Positions 16,001 through 31,000 of a DNA stretch of 64,000 nucleotides are shown here, in pieces. Under the pieces are notes generated by a model. It saw nothing but the letters and a program-made list of their open reading frames with translations. It made no database searches and was not told the origin of the DNA. The stretch is from Bugulina stolonifera (lineage: Eukaryota > Bryozoa > Gymnolaemata > Cheilostomatida > Bugulidae): positions 27,812,433-27,876,432 of the forward strand of contig OW285188.1 in assembly GCA_935421135.1 (NCBI GenBank), given 5' to 3'. A program made the position numbers and the translations under genes. Each line of letters starts with the position of its first letter. Position 1 is the first letter of the stretch.

Positions 16001-19000
16001 TACCCAGTAATATATAGCCTTAGTACCCAGTAATAAATAGCCTTAGTACCCAGTAATATACATGTATAGCCTTAGTACCCAGTAATATATAGCCTTAGTA
16101 CCCAGTAATATACATGTATAGCCTTAGTACCCAGTAATATATAGCCTTAGTACTCGGTGGTTTGGATGTGATACTCTGTAGTTATAGAAGGTAGTATACA
16201 CATGTAATATGCATATACTCTGTAGTTATAGAAGGTAGTATACACATGTAATATACATATACTCTGTAGTTATAGAAGGTAGTATACACATGTAATATAC
16301 ATATACTCTGTAGTTATAGAAGGTAGTATACACATGTAATATACATATACTCTGTAGTTATAGAAGGTAGTATACACATGTAATATACATATACTCTGTA
16401 GTTATAGAAGGTAGTATACACATGTAATATACATATACTCTGTAGTTATAGAAGGTAGTATACACATGTAATATACATATACTCTGTAGTTATAGAAGGT
16501 AGTATACACATGTAATATACATATACTCTGTAGTTATAGAAGGTAGTATACACATGTAATACACATATACTCTGTAGTTATAGAAGGTAGTATACACATG
16601 TAATATACATATACTCTGTAGTTATAGAAGGTAGTATACACATGTAATATACATATACTCTGTAGTTATAGAAGGTAGTATACACATGTAATACACATAT
16701 ACTCTGTAGTTATAGAAGGTAGTATACACATGTATTTCCATAAACTATGATGTAACCTACTTAACTTGTTCTATCATTATAATAATATATATATTAATTT
16801 ACTGGTTAGTTATAAAACTTTACTACTTAGAGAATACACTGAGATTAATTTATTATATATTTACATTTATGTACTCAGCCAGACAAGGCAAGTCAGTTGC
16901 AACACTTCAGTGCCACAAATACAAATTAATCTAAAAGATTTTAATGTTTATCGGATGAATAGCGAAATAATGTACACGCGTACATGTACACATACATGTA
17001 CACATGCATGTACATGTACACATACATGTATGTACACATGTACATGTATGTGTACATGTACATGTATGTGTACATGTACATGCATGTGTACATGTATGTG
17101 TACATGTATGTGTACATGTACACATACATGTATGTGTATGTGTACATGTATGTGTATGTGTACATGTATGTGTACATGTACACATACATGTACATGTATG
17201 TGTACATGTACACATACATGTACACATACATGTACACATACATGTATGTGTACACATACATGTACATGTACACATGCATGTACACGTGTGTGTACCACCC
17301 AGTGACTAGCTTACTACAGCAGTGAGCTGGCTAACTTATTTTGAGTAAATCATATTATTATGTTTATAATATCTTACTTTCTCCTTATACATAGAGTTGA
17401 GAAATGAACTCTATAAATCGCTTGTAATAAAGGTGTTTCCTGCTACCAGTGTGTTGTGGATGCAGTGTTCTGTTGTGGGTACTGTGCTGTGGATACAGTG
17501 TTGTGTTGTGGGTACTGTGTTGTGTTGTGGGTACTGTGTTGTGTTGTGGGTACTGTGTTCTGTTGTGGGTACTGTGCTGTGTTGTGGGTACAGTGTCACA
17601 GGGATACCAGTTCTACAGTTGGTTGACCAGTTACTCATTGCCTTCTGTGCTGTATTATACTAATTCTACAATGTAATACCTTGCTGTGATACCATGCTGT
17701 AATACCATACTGTAATACCATGCTGTAATACCATACTGTAATACCGTAATACTATACTGTAATACCGTAATACTATACTGTAATGACATACTATAATATT
17801 GTAATAATGTAATACCATAGCATAGTCCCTCCTCTCTCCCTCACTTACTCCTGCTAGTGTTTAGTGGTTGCACCTTACAACCCAGTGTCTCTATAGAATA
17901 AATACACAGTATTATTTCTCATAGCATAATTAATTTTAATTAACAAAAACTGTTGAATTCTGGAAATAGGTACATAGTGATGAGCAGGGCGTTTGTACTG
18001 TGCTTAGAGTAGAGTGCCATGTAGTGTGGACTGTGTAATGTGTGTAGTGTGGACTGTGTGGAGTGTGGGCTGTGTGTAGTGTGGACTGTGTGTAATGTAC
18101 TGTGTGTAGTGGACTGTGTGTAATGTGGGCTGTGTGTAATGTGGACTGTGTGAAGTGTATATTAGTATATACCAGGGGTATATAGTTTATTTTGCTAGGT
18201 GAACACTGTAGGCTAGAGTAGTACTACTGCACCCTTCCACCCACTCCCCACAGAATCAATTCCACTATGTGGGGTTACTTTACAAGTAAAGAGAGGTAGA
18301 CAGAGAGAGGCAGAGCCATTAGCTAGACCAAGTAGTAAACAAACTGATACACATCTAACTCAGTGGAAAGAAATTGAAGGAGAACATAATAAACCTTATC
18401 ATTCCCATCAAAACCACAAAGTTTTCTTAGTATCATTGCCCTAGTTCCTCCCTGTAACAGTTAGATACATTGTTGGGGGTGTGCTATCCCTCCCTCAGCC
18501 AAGCAACCAGTGCACAGTCCATGATGACAAAGGATTCTTGTTTTTGCCTCAGTACTCTTCTTTGTTTAGGCAAGTAGAATAATTATAGAACTCTGAACTA
18601 CATAGCCTGTGTTCATATGATGCTGGTGTTGGGTGCTTACTTGCCCACCCTTGTATATTTTGTATATTATTCTATTTCCAAGCTAGGTCTTACCATAAGA
18701 GATGCCAACTAGTATAGCTCAACTATCAATTACTGCAAATGTGTACACAGTAGCTCCCTTTATCCACACTGGCCTTTCAAATATTTTTATGTTTTTTTTT
18801 CCTTTCAGTTTACAAATAAGGGAAGTAAATATTCCAACCTCCATGCACCTGTGACCTGTATACTACAGCTTACTGCTGTTCTTACATTCACAGGGTCACA
18901 ACATTGAGATATAGCCTACTGTGTCCATGAGATACTGTTCCCCATGTTGGTTGTGTACTGAGTAGAGAATATACACTGTACAAATAATACTACTATAATA

Positions 19001-22000
19001 TATAGTATATATGCAGATAGTGTTAGTAGGTACATATAATACTACTATATATAGTATATATACAGATAGTGTTAGTAGGTACATGTACGTATTATACACT
19101 GTTAGTAGTAGAAGACAGTTCTCTAGTATAGTACAATTGTAGAAGATGTACTTTTCATTGTTCATTCATCTTGTTTACTCCTTCCCTACTTCTCACCCTC
19201 AGGGGATAATTCTTACAACAACAACAGCAGCAGCAGCGTGTTCTATTCTTCTCCAATTCACTCATACTGTCACTGCAGGCACTACTACCCCCACCCTTCT
19301 CACACTGTCTAACTGTGTGTAGATACTGGGCTACCCATTGTCCTCCCTTACTGCAGGAGTTTCTTTCTCTCAGCTTAGCCTGGGTTCTTCACACACTGCT
19401 GGTCTCTCTGTAGGGAGAGGTTCTCACCACTCCCCCAATGTAGGACATATATAGCATACTCTAGAAGGCCTGTTGACTGTGTAGCTACTGCTAATTAGGT
19501 TTGTGGTGAACCAGCTTGTAAACAGCAGCAGCAGCAGCATCATCATACGCTGCTTGACCTTCTAAAGGTCACATACTCCAGGTTCACTTCCTGTTAGTGT
19601 CATCCATTACTTCATGCTAGCACTTGACCACTGAATATATGCAATGGTGCTACCGGTTCTGGTCATACAACACTTGACCACTGACCACTAAACCTAGACA
19701 GTGTTCTGTATTCATGCAGCTTGTATAGAATCTATTTCTGCCTATTTTTCCAGCCAACAAGCATGAAGGTGGAACTACAGAATGACTCTGTGTAGTTACG
19801 CTGTATGGTGTATGCTGTAGTTACACTGTATGGTGTATGCTGTAGTTACACTGTATGGTGTATGCTATAGTTTATGCTGTGGTGTACGTGTACGTAGCTA
19901 GTACATGTGTATGTGTACGTAGGTACATGTGTATGTGTACGTAGGTACATGTGTATGTGTACGTAGGTATTACATGTGTATGTGTACGTAGGTACATGTG
20001 TATGTGTACGTAGGTATTACATGTGTATGTGTACGTAGGTACATGTGTATGTGTACGTAGGTACATGTGTATGTGTACGTAGGTACATGTGTATGTGTAC
20101 GTAGGTACATGTATGTGTACGTAGGTACATATGTATGTGTACGTAGGTATGTATATAGACTATACAGTGACCCAGTTATAATAGACAACTCATGTCCCAG
20201 TTTCCTATAAGTTTCCTATACACAGTAGACTTATTTCTTCACTGCATCTCCACCAGTCCTTCCACCTGTATTACACACTGATAACATCACATTCTGTGTT
20301 GTGCTTGCTAAGGAACCCAAGGCTATGCTAGGACCAACAACTATAACTCATGTAAACAAGCTAATCTAATTTACTCTCTGACTGACTCTGACTGAGACAG
20401 ACAATACCAAGCACTCAGTACATATTACAATACAATACTATATACCATGCAAGATAAATATACACTACATGTACATACATGTACATGTATATTATTATGT
20501 TGTATGTTATACTGTATATTATACATATACAGTATATTCACTGTATTTGTATAACAAAAGTAGAAAATTGATATTTATTGTGTTCCTATGTTGTGGAATG
20601 TACCCTGGATCTGCCTATACTATGTACTACTGCAGTACGCTATGTACTAAGTATGTATTCAACACATACTAGAGTATGTATAGTATGTATACAACGTGTT
20701 GTAGTATTTCTCTCTTACAGTCAGCTGAGATAGATAGCCTGTGTTCCTCACTAACATCAGATCTACAGGCTATGGTCGACCCGTTTGACCTTGATGTGTT
20801 CACACCGCATATGCAGAGGCACTGCAGTAGGCAGAGATCACGTAACACTGTAAGTATTGCTATTGCTATTTGTCTTGTCTTACTCTTATGGGAGTTGTCT
20901 TTCCCTAAACCACATGTATTACATTGTAGTAGTACACTATGCAGGGGGTCAACAGTTATGTACATGTAAAATACAAGTGCTTATTACTAAAATACATGTA
21001 CTATGTGGCTATTTTACTACCGGCACTGTACACACCATACACTGTACACACTGTACGCACCGTACACACCGTACACACTGTACACACTGTACACACTGTA
21101 TGTATCATACTGTACACACTGTATGTATCATACTGTACACACTGTATGTATCATACTGTACACACTGTATGTATCATACTGTACACACTGTATGTATCAT
21201 ACTGTACACACTGTATGTATCATACTGTACACACTGTATGTATCATACTGTACACACTGTATGTATCATACTGTACACACTGTATGTATCATACTGTACA
21301 CACCGTACACACTGTATGTATCATACTGTACACACTGTACACACTGTACACACTGTACACACTGTACACACCGTACACACCATACACTGTACACACTGTA
21401 CACACATTACAGTCCGCAACAGAATATATCCTCATATTCCTAGAAGTGGCCCATTATATGACTCCACTGTAATACTATAATTATATACATGACTCCATTG
21501 TCTTACTGTAACTATATACATAGCCTTACCACTGCTAGTACACACTGTAGCGCATCCCAGAGCAAGGTCCTCAGGCTACACACAGAGACTGAATGCCCAT
21601 TACACCAAATATCTTCCCAGAATTTTTAAATTGGATTTTGAGGTGAAAAACAAAAAATAAGTTTATCACCATAGCGACCGTTGGTAGCTCTCAGCAAGAG
21701 GGGTACTATATTATACCGCTATGGGGAAAGAGGGGTGCTATGTTATACTGCTATGGGGAAAGAGGGGTACTATATTATACCGCTATGGGGAAAGAGGGGT
21801 GCTATGTTATACCGCTATGGGGAAAGAGGGGTGCTATATTATACCGCTATGGGGAAAGAGGGGTACTATATTATACTACTATGGGGAAAGAGGGGTACTA
21901 TATTATACCGCTATGGGGAAAGAGGGGTGCTATATTATACTACTATGGGAAAAGAGGGGTGCTATGTTATACCGCTATGGGGAAAGAGGGGTACTATATT

Positions 22001-25000
22001 ATACCGCTATGGGGAAAGAGGGGTGCTATATTATACTACTATGGGAAAAGAGGGGTGCTATGTTATAGGGCCTACTGCTATGGGGAAAGAGGGGTGCTAT
22101 ATTATACCGCTATGGGGGAAGAGGGGTGCTATATTATACCGCTATGGGGAAAGGGGGGTGCTATATTATACCGCTATGGGGGAAGAGGGGTGCTATATTA
22201 TACTACTATGGGAAAAGAGGGGTGCTATGTTATAGGGCCTACTGCTATGGGGAAAGAGGGGTGCTATATTATACCGCTATGGGGGAAGAGGGGTGCTATA
22301 TTATACCGCTATGGGGAAAGGGGGGTGCTATATTATACCGCTATGGGGAAAGAGGGGTACTATATTATACTGCTATGGGGAGGGGAGTGCTATGTTAAAC
22401 TGCTATGGGGAAAGAGGGGTATGTGTAGTGCTACATGTACATGTACTATTATACATGTAATAGGCTACAAGTAATTATAGCAGACGTATCAGTGGGGCAG
22501 GTGGTTGTTAGATTGTTTTTTGCCAAAGCACCTTATGTCTTGTGTCTCCTCTACCAGGAATCTAGAAGCATCTGCTACATACTCTCCTGTCCTTCTCTCC
22601 ACCCTTCAGTTCTTTGTGTTGTAAGGTAGAAATGTAGTACATAGCACCACTATATCATACTCATCTATTAGACTCTTCCTGTTTTGACTGGGTAGTTTCA
22701 CGGGTGAGTGGCCTGACTGCAGTTTTATGAGCTGTTTAGCTTTTTAATTAATGAATTAAGACAGGTAATCTAACTCCAAATGGGAGAATAGTGTTTGATG
22801 TGTTTTTCTTCTCTTACTAGCTATAATAGCTATACTAGTATATATAATATTATGTATAATGTACATGTATATTAATACAGGTACATGCGTATACAGTATA
22901 CAATGTCCTATATATGCTACTGTACATACAATATACCTGAGATGTGTATATGTGCTATATATAGGTTATATCCACTACACATAGCATTACTGTATATTAT
23001 GTAAATATGAGTTCGAAGTTGTCTTCTCACTTATCTTCTATAATGCATTGTAATTCTCTGGCTAAGCACACTGAAACATTTCAGGGATTTGTAACAAAGT
23101 ATATGTGAACAATTTTTAGCGTTATATTTATTATTTGTGTGACCATTTAAAACTGATTTTTTATTCCATATTCTACCTGTATATATTCAGTACCTATTAT
23201 TTTATTCCATATTCTACATGTACATATTCAGTACCTATTATTTTATTCCAGATTCTACACGTATATATTCAGCACCCATTATTTTATTCCATATTCTACA
23301 TGTTTATATTCGGCACCCATTATTTTATTCTCCCAGAGTTACACAACACAGATCAGTACTTCTCAGTAGTTTATAATCAAACTTCTACTCATTGCCTTTA
23401 ATTATCCAAATACTTTTTTATAAGTTGCTACTATGACTTTATAGATTATTAATTTTCAAATGTTATATAATGATATATTATATTGTATTAGTGTTAGTGT
23501 GTGCTCTCTCTCTGTACCATAAATATGTTATATAATGATATATTATATTGTATTAGTGTTGGTGTGTGCTCTCTCTCTCCCTCTGTGTAGTAGATTGAGT
23601 AGCAGAGGTCACTACTGGTGTATCACTAACCCATCTGTCACTCCCCCCCTCCCCTCCCCTCAGTGGTCCACCAGCCACTCACTTATCCTCACTCCAGGTA
23701 AACCTAGATAGGTGAACTCTCTCACCACCTCATAGCCTTTGTATCTACCTCTCTACTATTAATGCAGTGAGGGAGGCTATACTACTCACACATCACACAT
23801 CTCAGCTGAGAGCTGTAGCTGGTCTATAACATCCTCCCCTATAGTGTGTTTAGTGGCTTGTCAACCTATAATTTGATCTGGCTAATGATTTGAATTCTCT
23901 GTACACATTGTAAAGCAAGTGGAGTGAATTATTTCTCTGTGGTTAAATGCAAACCATAATCTCATTCTATGGTTAGTAAAGCTAACATTACATTGCTTAC
24001 GGGTGGCCCCTTACCCACCCGTCCTACCTAGTTGCTCACCTATCTCCTAATACAGGAACACATGTGTTTTTGAACAAGGGTATTGTTTGAACTGGGGGCC
24101 GTATTCAATACTTCACAGCATCCATTGTTTGTCTTTGTGTCTACGTAAACCACAAGCCTCTAGCACTAAATGATATCCCAGTAAACAACTCTCCCCTCTC
24201 CAAAACATGCTGTGATGCCATGGGCACTAATAAGCTATTGATCATAATAAGAAGTTGTCCTCTCCCAATTTCTCTTCCTCTTCTTTTTTTCTCCCAGGGT
24301 ATGACACACTTTTCTCAACTTTTGCCAGCCAAATATTTTTTGTGTAAATCTATGGGCAAAGTCATCAGCAATAGTTTGACACAAGTTTCAGGTCTCAAAT
24401 CGCCCTAATACCAGAGATATGACCGTTTGAAAAACAGGTTTCGACTACAAGCTCTTTGGCGTTTTTCATTGTGCCGGTCATGTAGACAACAGGTAGACTT
24501 GACTAAAATTGATGACGGTTTCTCGGCCTAGTATAATTCGGATTCTGGTTGGTCAATTATGCTGACCTAGAAATGGAGGTTTGCCGTACTGTGTAATTTT
24601 GCTATGCAACTTGCAATAAGCCTGTGAGCTTTATCAAACAAAGGACCACGTAATAGAACAACGATGAAACCACGTATTACTGATCTTTACGACTTTATCC
24701 AAGGCTACACCCAGACAACAACAACCAGCGCAAACAGAACAATTTGCAACTTAGTTTTAGTTTACAACTAAACCAGTATCGAAGCCGTTTCACAATAAAC
24801 GGCTCTGAATGAAACAAATATTGTGGCAATAATTAATTATTCTCTACAAATGGGTTGTTAGCACCATTATGTATTTTTCAAAGACTTCTTGCAATCAGAG
24901 GTTAGGTCTGACACAACTCATTTCGAGTGCACTGACTGAGTGCTTTTAATTTTTATCTGATTCACTTCAGTGATTGATTTTTGTTTTATCATTTGAAACT

Positions 25001-28000
25001 AAACTAAAACTTTTACTTGAATCAATACAGTTCAGTAAAGTACGAGTCTTATCGTGAACCAGCAAACTCTCTTTGCCTCAAACATTAAGACAATTAATAT
25101 ATAAAAATAAAAAAAATTATTATTTATATTTATAAATAATAAAATAGTTTAGTATGTATATCATTATGATAAATAATTATTAACTAAACTTAATATGTGT
25201 TTGTAATAGCGATATAATGATAATATTAATTGAATAATTAATACAGATATACTTTATTAAATTTCATGTGGCATGTATATTTATTTTTAATTTTATATAG
25301 CAATAGTTCACAGTGCAATTTTTATTGTATAGTATCATCATTTAGTTTTTCAAATTCTGTAAATTTACAATACACTTACAGCACTTATACTTGTACTAAT
25401 GCTTATCTATGCTAATGAAAGCAATTGCACACAAACATACATGAAAATTTATTACTACAATTGCAATTATTATTTTAACAATAATATATTAATCATTAAA
25501 ACTATACTCTACTTTATTAACATTATCTCCAACTAATTTACGAATAGGCCCTACTTTATTACCGCGAGATATAAGTACCTCACTAAGGATTAATAAATAT
25601 TGTAACAATTATAATTTCCGTATTAGATGTGATGAATAGTGAAACAAGACGCATTTTTATTTAGATTTGTTCCTTATATTTCAATGCTCATCCGGGCATC
25701 ATCTTCAGAGAATAATTATCCTCTGATGTTGATCTTCGGATGAGCGTTGAAATACAAGGAACAAATTAAAATAAAAATGCGACTTGTTTTACTGTTCATA
25801 ATAAAAATATTAGCTCACACTAGCATTTTCTAACAAATGTGATGAATAATAAACGTGAATGATATGATATAAGTCTACATTATAGAATATATGATATAAC
25901 ATTTTATCTAGTAAAATAGGCTCTATATGGTGACTCTATGATAAACCTAAAGGATATTAACAAAAATAAAATTTAAGATTAAAATTTATTTAGTAGAGCC
26001 TAGGTATATGGTGAATCTATGATAAACCAAGATAGTTATTATAAACCTGTGACTGATTAATAATTAGTTATGGTTTATTTCATATTTGGGTCAATTGTAT
26101 AGTATTAAAAATATATAGATATAACATAATTTATAAAATACATATGATAAAATTGGGTTTCGTAATATAAGCTGCCGTTATTTATATTAACCTAGACAGG
26201 TATAAGGATGCTCTTTATAAATTTATAATAGCACTTATAACATGTTCATCATTTACTAGTAATCATAACTGTTATGCTATTCAAGGTTTATAGAGTTACT
26301 TTTAGGCCTACATGTATCAACATTTCAGCTATTTTATTATCAATATCATTAGGAGTGTATCATGCCTAATCTGGTATTTCTGAGACCATGTTATGATATG
26401 AATATAGATTCGCCGCCTGTCGTTGTAGCTAGTGCATATTATTTGTAATATAGTGATTTTACATTTTGTTTTTAAGGAGAGGAAAGTCTCGTACACAATA
26501 GGAAACATCACAATAAGAACATTACTGCCTACTCTTCTACAGGGGCAAGCTGCTGCTTATTGCAAGATGATGGCATTCCAGCATGGATTATCCATAATGC
26601 ATTTGGTCTTTGTGATGAGAGGTAGGCAGTAACTTCAGACTATATAAACTATGCAAGGCCTGTTACTATTAGAACATTTGAAGTCAGATGTATAGAAAAT
26701 GGTCATAAATGTCCACAATGCAAGCTATATTTTATCAAATTTGGTCAAGTTCTTGTTCATTTGGTGCTTATATCGCCAGGCCACTGTTTGGGTAGCATTC
26801 TTAGCCCACCAATCAATGCACAGGTGATGGCAGAACTTTTCAGACTCCTATGTTGTGTAAACTACTAAGCATCCATAAATGAATGGTAGCCTATATATAT
26901 ATATTTGTTGCCATCAACACTTGGCTGTCAATCCATATTTTTCAGGTCAATTTGCAGCCACAAATTTGATATGTAGCTTTCTGTAATTTTAGATTGACAG
27001 GTGATGGTGTCATCATTATAGATGAGCTTGGCATGTCCTCAAGCCTCCATCATGTAACAGCTCAAAAGTCACTCCGCCACTATTTGGTGTCTACTCTCAC
27101 CTGGTTGATTCTACAAGAACGCATTTACCGTAAACCCATTGCAAGAAGTACAAGTAGATAGTGTGATGATGCTAGCATCTACATGTATCTAGTTTGAATT
27201 GCATTTTGTTACCTTGGGTTCGGCTACGGCAATAACATGCTGTACATGAACTATTCAAGATAAAACTTATTGATGTTGGTGTGTGTCTGCTGACCTTTAG
27301 CGTCTTTATCTGTATGTTAGGATCGACAAAAGTATTAATGTTTTTATATTTCTTAGGTTTACTTAGCATAGATTTTCTGGGAGGTTACAATTTATTTTTC
27401 CATGCCTGAAATGTCCAAGTATATTTTGAAACTACTGTTTTTATGCAAGGAGTTTGCCTTTTGCTTGTGTTTTCTTATTCAAAATTATACCTGTAGTTTT
27501 ATCCTGGTACTTGCTTGTATTACTACTTGCTAAAATTATTATAACAGCTGTGGGAATCTAGATATTGCTGGCCAGACACCCACCTAGGCTGTCATTAAAC
27601 CCACAGCTAAGCGAGTGCTACAGAGAATTGGCTATTATCATACATGATATACAGCTGTGCAACATTTGTAGTCATAGTTTGTGAATATAACTGTACTTGT
27701 ATCTGGTGATTTGTGTTCTACATCATATAAAAAAGGGTAAATGTTAAGACTCCTACTATTAATATAAGCATACAGAACTGGTAATTGTTTCAGCCTTATA
27801 AATTGAAATTGTGTAGTTCCAACAGCAGCCAAGTTGCCTTTTTAATATTCATCTCTGCTAAAATACATGTAGATATTTGATATACCCAATAATGTATACA
27901 TTGGATTTAGCTTTTTATACAATCATGTAACTAACTGTCGTCACTATACTAGTACATCTAGTCGGGCTCTACCTACAGGTGTAGCAGAATAATACCATAT

Positions 28001-31000
28001 TTCACAGCTGTTTCCCATATGCAATGAACTGGTTTCAAATATTCCTCCATGTAGCTTAGGTTGTACAAGTGTCTATTAATACTGGAAGACCTATGTACAA
28101 GTCGCAGCTGGTAGTCCAGTACTAGAGTTATTTTTAGAAATGTGTCATTCTGTGAGACTGTTTGCAGTGAAAACTCCATTACTAACTGTACAAGCTGCCT
28201 AGTTCTTTCTCTCTACCAAATTTATTATTATTACCTGGAACATCTTTGAATGACCAATGTATAATATTCTAGCAATGCATTTATTTTGAAAATGCAGATA
28301 CATGTATATAGCTTACACATAAGGTTACATGAACAACTAGCCATTAATATGAAAATCATAAACACTATTTATACATGTACAATGACCTACGTTTATACGT
28401 ACATAATGCAGATATAATGTGTAAATCCATAGGTTGTCCACTAAGCATAGGATAAAAGGCTGCATTGGTGACTGAACATTGGCACAAATGCTAGTACACT
28501 GACACTAGTAAAAAATTTTGACAACTAGACATGTCACAGATGAACATATCAAAGATTCAAGTTTAGTACAATCGCTGCAGTTAATGAACATCACCATAAT
28601 TGAAGAACGGTCTTCCTTTATCTTTACACAGCTATTTTCTAAACAGGAGTTCGAAAATGGGTGTGTTGGATCGTCTAATGTGATGGCTTATTTACCAGCT
28701 GCTCATTTGCCATGTCCCAACTGCCGTTTTCAAACAGTAGCCACACAGTTCTGGCTGAGAGTTGACCTTTGCGGGTATCTGTTACCAACATCTGCTGCAT
28801 GCATTGTTGCAGTAACTCCGCATAGAATCTACAGTGGGTAGTCAGTCAAACGTTGGTACCATTTCAACCTCTATAGATTAAGGCACTACAATGAAAATAT
28901 TCGCTGTGATTAGTATGATAACATGCAGAGTCCGAAACTGCTAACTGGGTGAACTTTAAAATATGTCATGGGATAACAGAAGTGACAGGCATAAATCGAG
29001 TTATTTCCTTTGGGTAGTCATGAGATGGTTGCTAAAATTAACAAAGTCCTGTGTGAAATGGCAACAGTTGAAGAGAAGCCACTATCGAACTATAAGTAAA
29101 AATAAATTTTATCATAATTACTTCCTATTAGACCCAAAGTTTCAATATATCATACATTGCATGAAAGGCATAGTAGATATTATAGTAAACTGTAACTTGA
29201 GAGCCGATAAATGGAAATTTTGGTGAATTAAGTAGTTTTTGATGCCAAATAGTTCATGGCAGTAGAGGTACAGCTCCTTGGACAATTGGCAGCTGACTCC
29301 GTGATGCACATGGTATTTGCACAGGGAGTGATACCAATGTCTGTGTGTACTTCTCCGTACTAAAAATTTGAGATTTAAAACGACTCAAACCTTCCCAAGT
29401 TTTGACATTTTTCATTGTTACATGAAGAAGCTAAGGAATACTCTGAACGTAAGTTAGGGTATGCTCCACTGACCAGAAGAATTATAGGCCTAATACCTGA
29501 GTGGATACAACAAGAAATTAAATCTAAAGAACCATTACCGCATTGCATGAATTAGTTGAAGAGAAATACATGCTGATGAATGAAGCCAACTTGTTTATCA
29601 TGAGAACATGATTTAGTTTATTTGCGCTTGGCAGGTTGAGTTTGAAGAATTCAATTATTTTCATATGGTTTAGATTATTAACCTGATCAACGGCTTTAAG
29701 CCAAAATATTAAAATTAGACAAAAAAATTAAATATAGATTCTAACAAAACAATAATTTATACATGGCCTATTTATTATTAAATATCATTATTAATTATGA
29801 TTATATAATAATATTATAATTATTTATATAATATATAATTATAATAAATGTTAATATTATTATTATATAAATCTCATATTTATGATATTAAATTATATTT
29901 ATATTATATTATCATTTAATATGGCAATAATGAATAAGTAGTATTAAATATATATTTTGTTATTATTTATATTAAATGTACATACGTTATAGGTCTGTAC
30001 CACCACGATCCATCATCCATCCATCCATCTCCTACTGCATCACCGAAATTCTTGATCTAGATGTTCATTGTCTGTGATTGATTGTCATTGTCTTGTGATT
30101 GTTTGTTGAACACTACACTGAACAGGTATGCCAGTTTTACAGACAGAAGAGTACTTGAGCAGAACAGATCAATTAAAATTGAGTTGAGTGATTGCAATGA
30201 AGCACGTTGTGGAAGCCTATAGTCGATAGTTCACTAGATTTTGCACTCTGCATTTCATTGCAACTAGACGTAAAGTTACTCAGGAAATTTAAATTCCTTC
30301 TACTTGAGCAAGGTTTTAGCAACAAGAAAATGGGTCACAACTTGCAACCAATTGGTGATCACTTCACAAACCAAGTCGGCTTTGTCAATAGGAGTTGTCC
30401 CCTCTTTTCATAATAGTCCGGGAAGTTCCAAATTATATTGAGTTGTCTACATGACCGGCACAATGAAAAACGCCAAAGAGCTTGTAGTCGAAACCTGTTT
30501 TTCAAACGGTCATATCTCTGGTATTAGGGCGATTTGAGACCTGAAACTTGTGTCAAACTATTGCTGATGACTTTGCCCATAGATTTACACAAAAAATATT
30601 TGGCTGGCGAAAGTTGAGAAAAGTGTGTCATACCCTGGGAGAAAAAAAGAAGAGGAAGAGAAATTGGGAGAGGACAACTTCTTATTATGATCAATAGCTT
30701 ATTAGTGCCCATGTGTGATGCTCCTACTAACTAACTGCAGCCACCAAGATATGACCTACTGGGTAGTAGTAGGCTTAATAGTACACTGCTCTCTGTCTGA
30801 CTTATCTCCACTTGCACCTTCTCCAATAGACATAGACATAGACATAGACATAGACATAGACATAGACTTGGTGCATCTTCTCTGTTGTAAACGGTAGCAG
30901 ATATGCTGTGGGATATATTATGTACTGTGTAGTCATATCTCTCTGTAGCACATACACTCCCCCTGGTGGCTGGTGTAACTCCCCCAACCCCTGTACCATA

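Larger units (their letters stand above)
24219..30713. mobile_element. 6495-bp DNA transposon with 272-bp TIRs and an 8-bp target duplication
   Basis: The element is bounded by CATGGGCACTAATAAG at the left and its exact reverse complement at the right. It is flanked by the direct repeat TGTGATGC (24211-24218 and 30714-30721). Terminal inverted repeats cover 24219-24490 and 30442-30713 and differ at only one base that I noticed. The interior is AT-rich. It holds relics of a Pif1-like helicase (26476-27161), several broken frames and a nested fold-back at about 25633-25802. An 8-bp duplication is known for hAT, P and the Kyakuja/Dileera/Zisupton superfamilies; the CATG terminus recalls P elements. 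No intact transposase is visible, so the superfamily is open. It sits in COG1 intron 20850-32328. Confidence 0.88.

Noticed and set aside
20857..22474. Open frames of 146-244 codons on the plus strand
   Set aside because: They read through the 23-bp and the 32-bp G-rich arrays in a COG1 intron.
24220..24408. 62-codon frame present in both ends of the 6.5-kb element
   Set aside because: It lies wholly in the terminal inverted repeats; duplication explains its conservation, and there is no motif.
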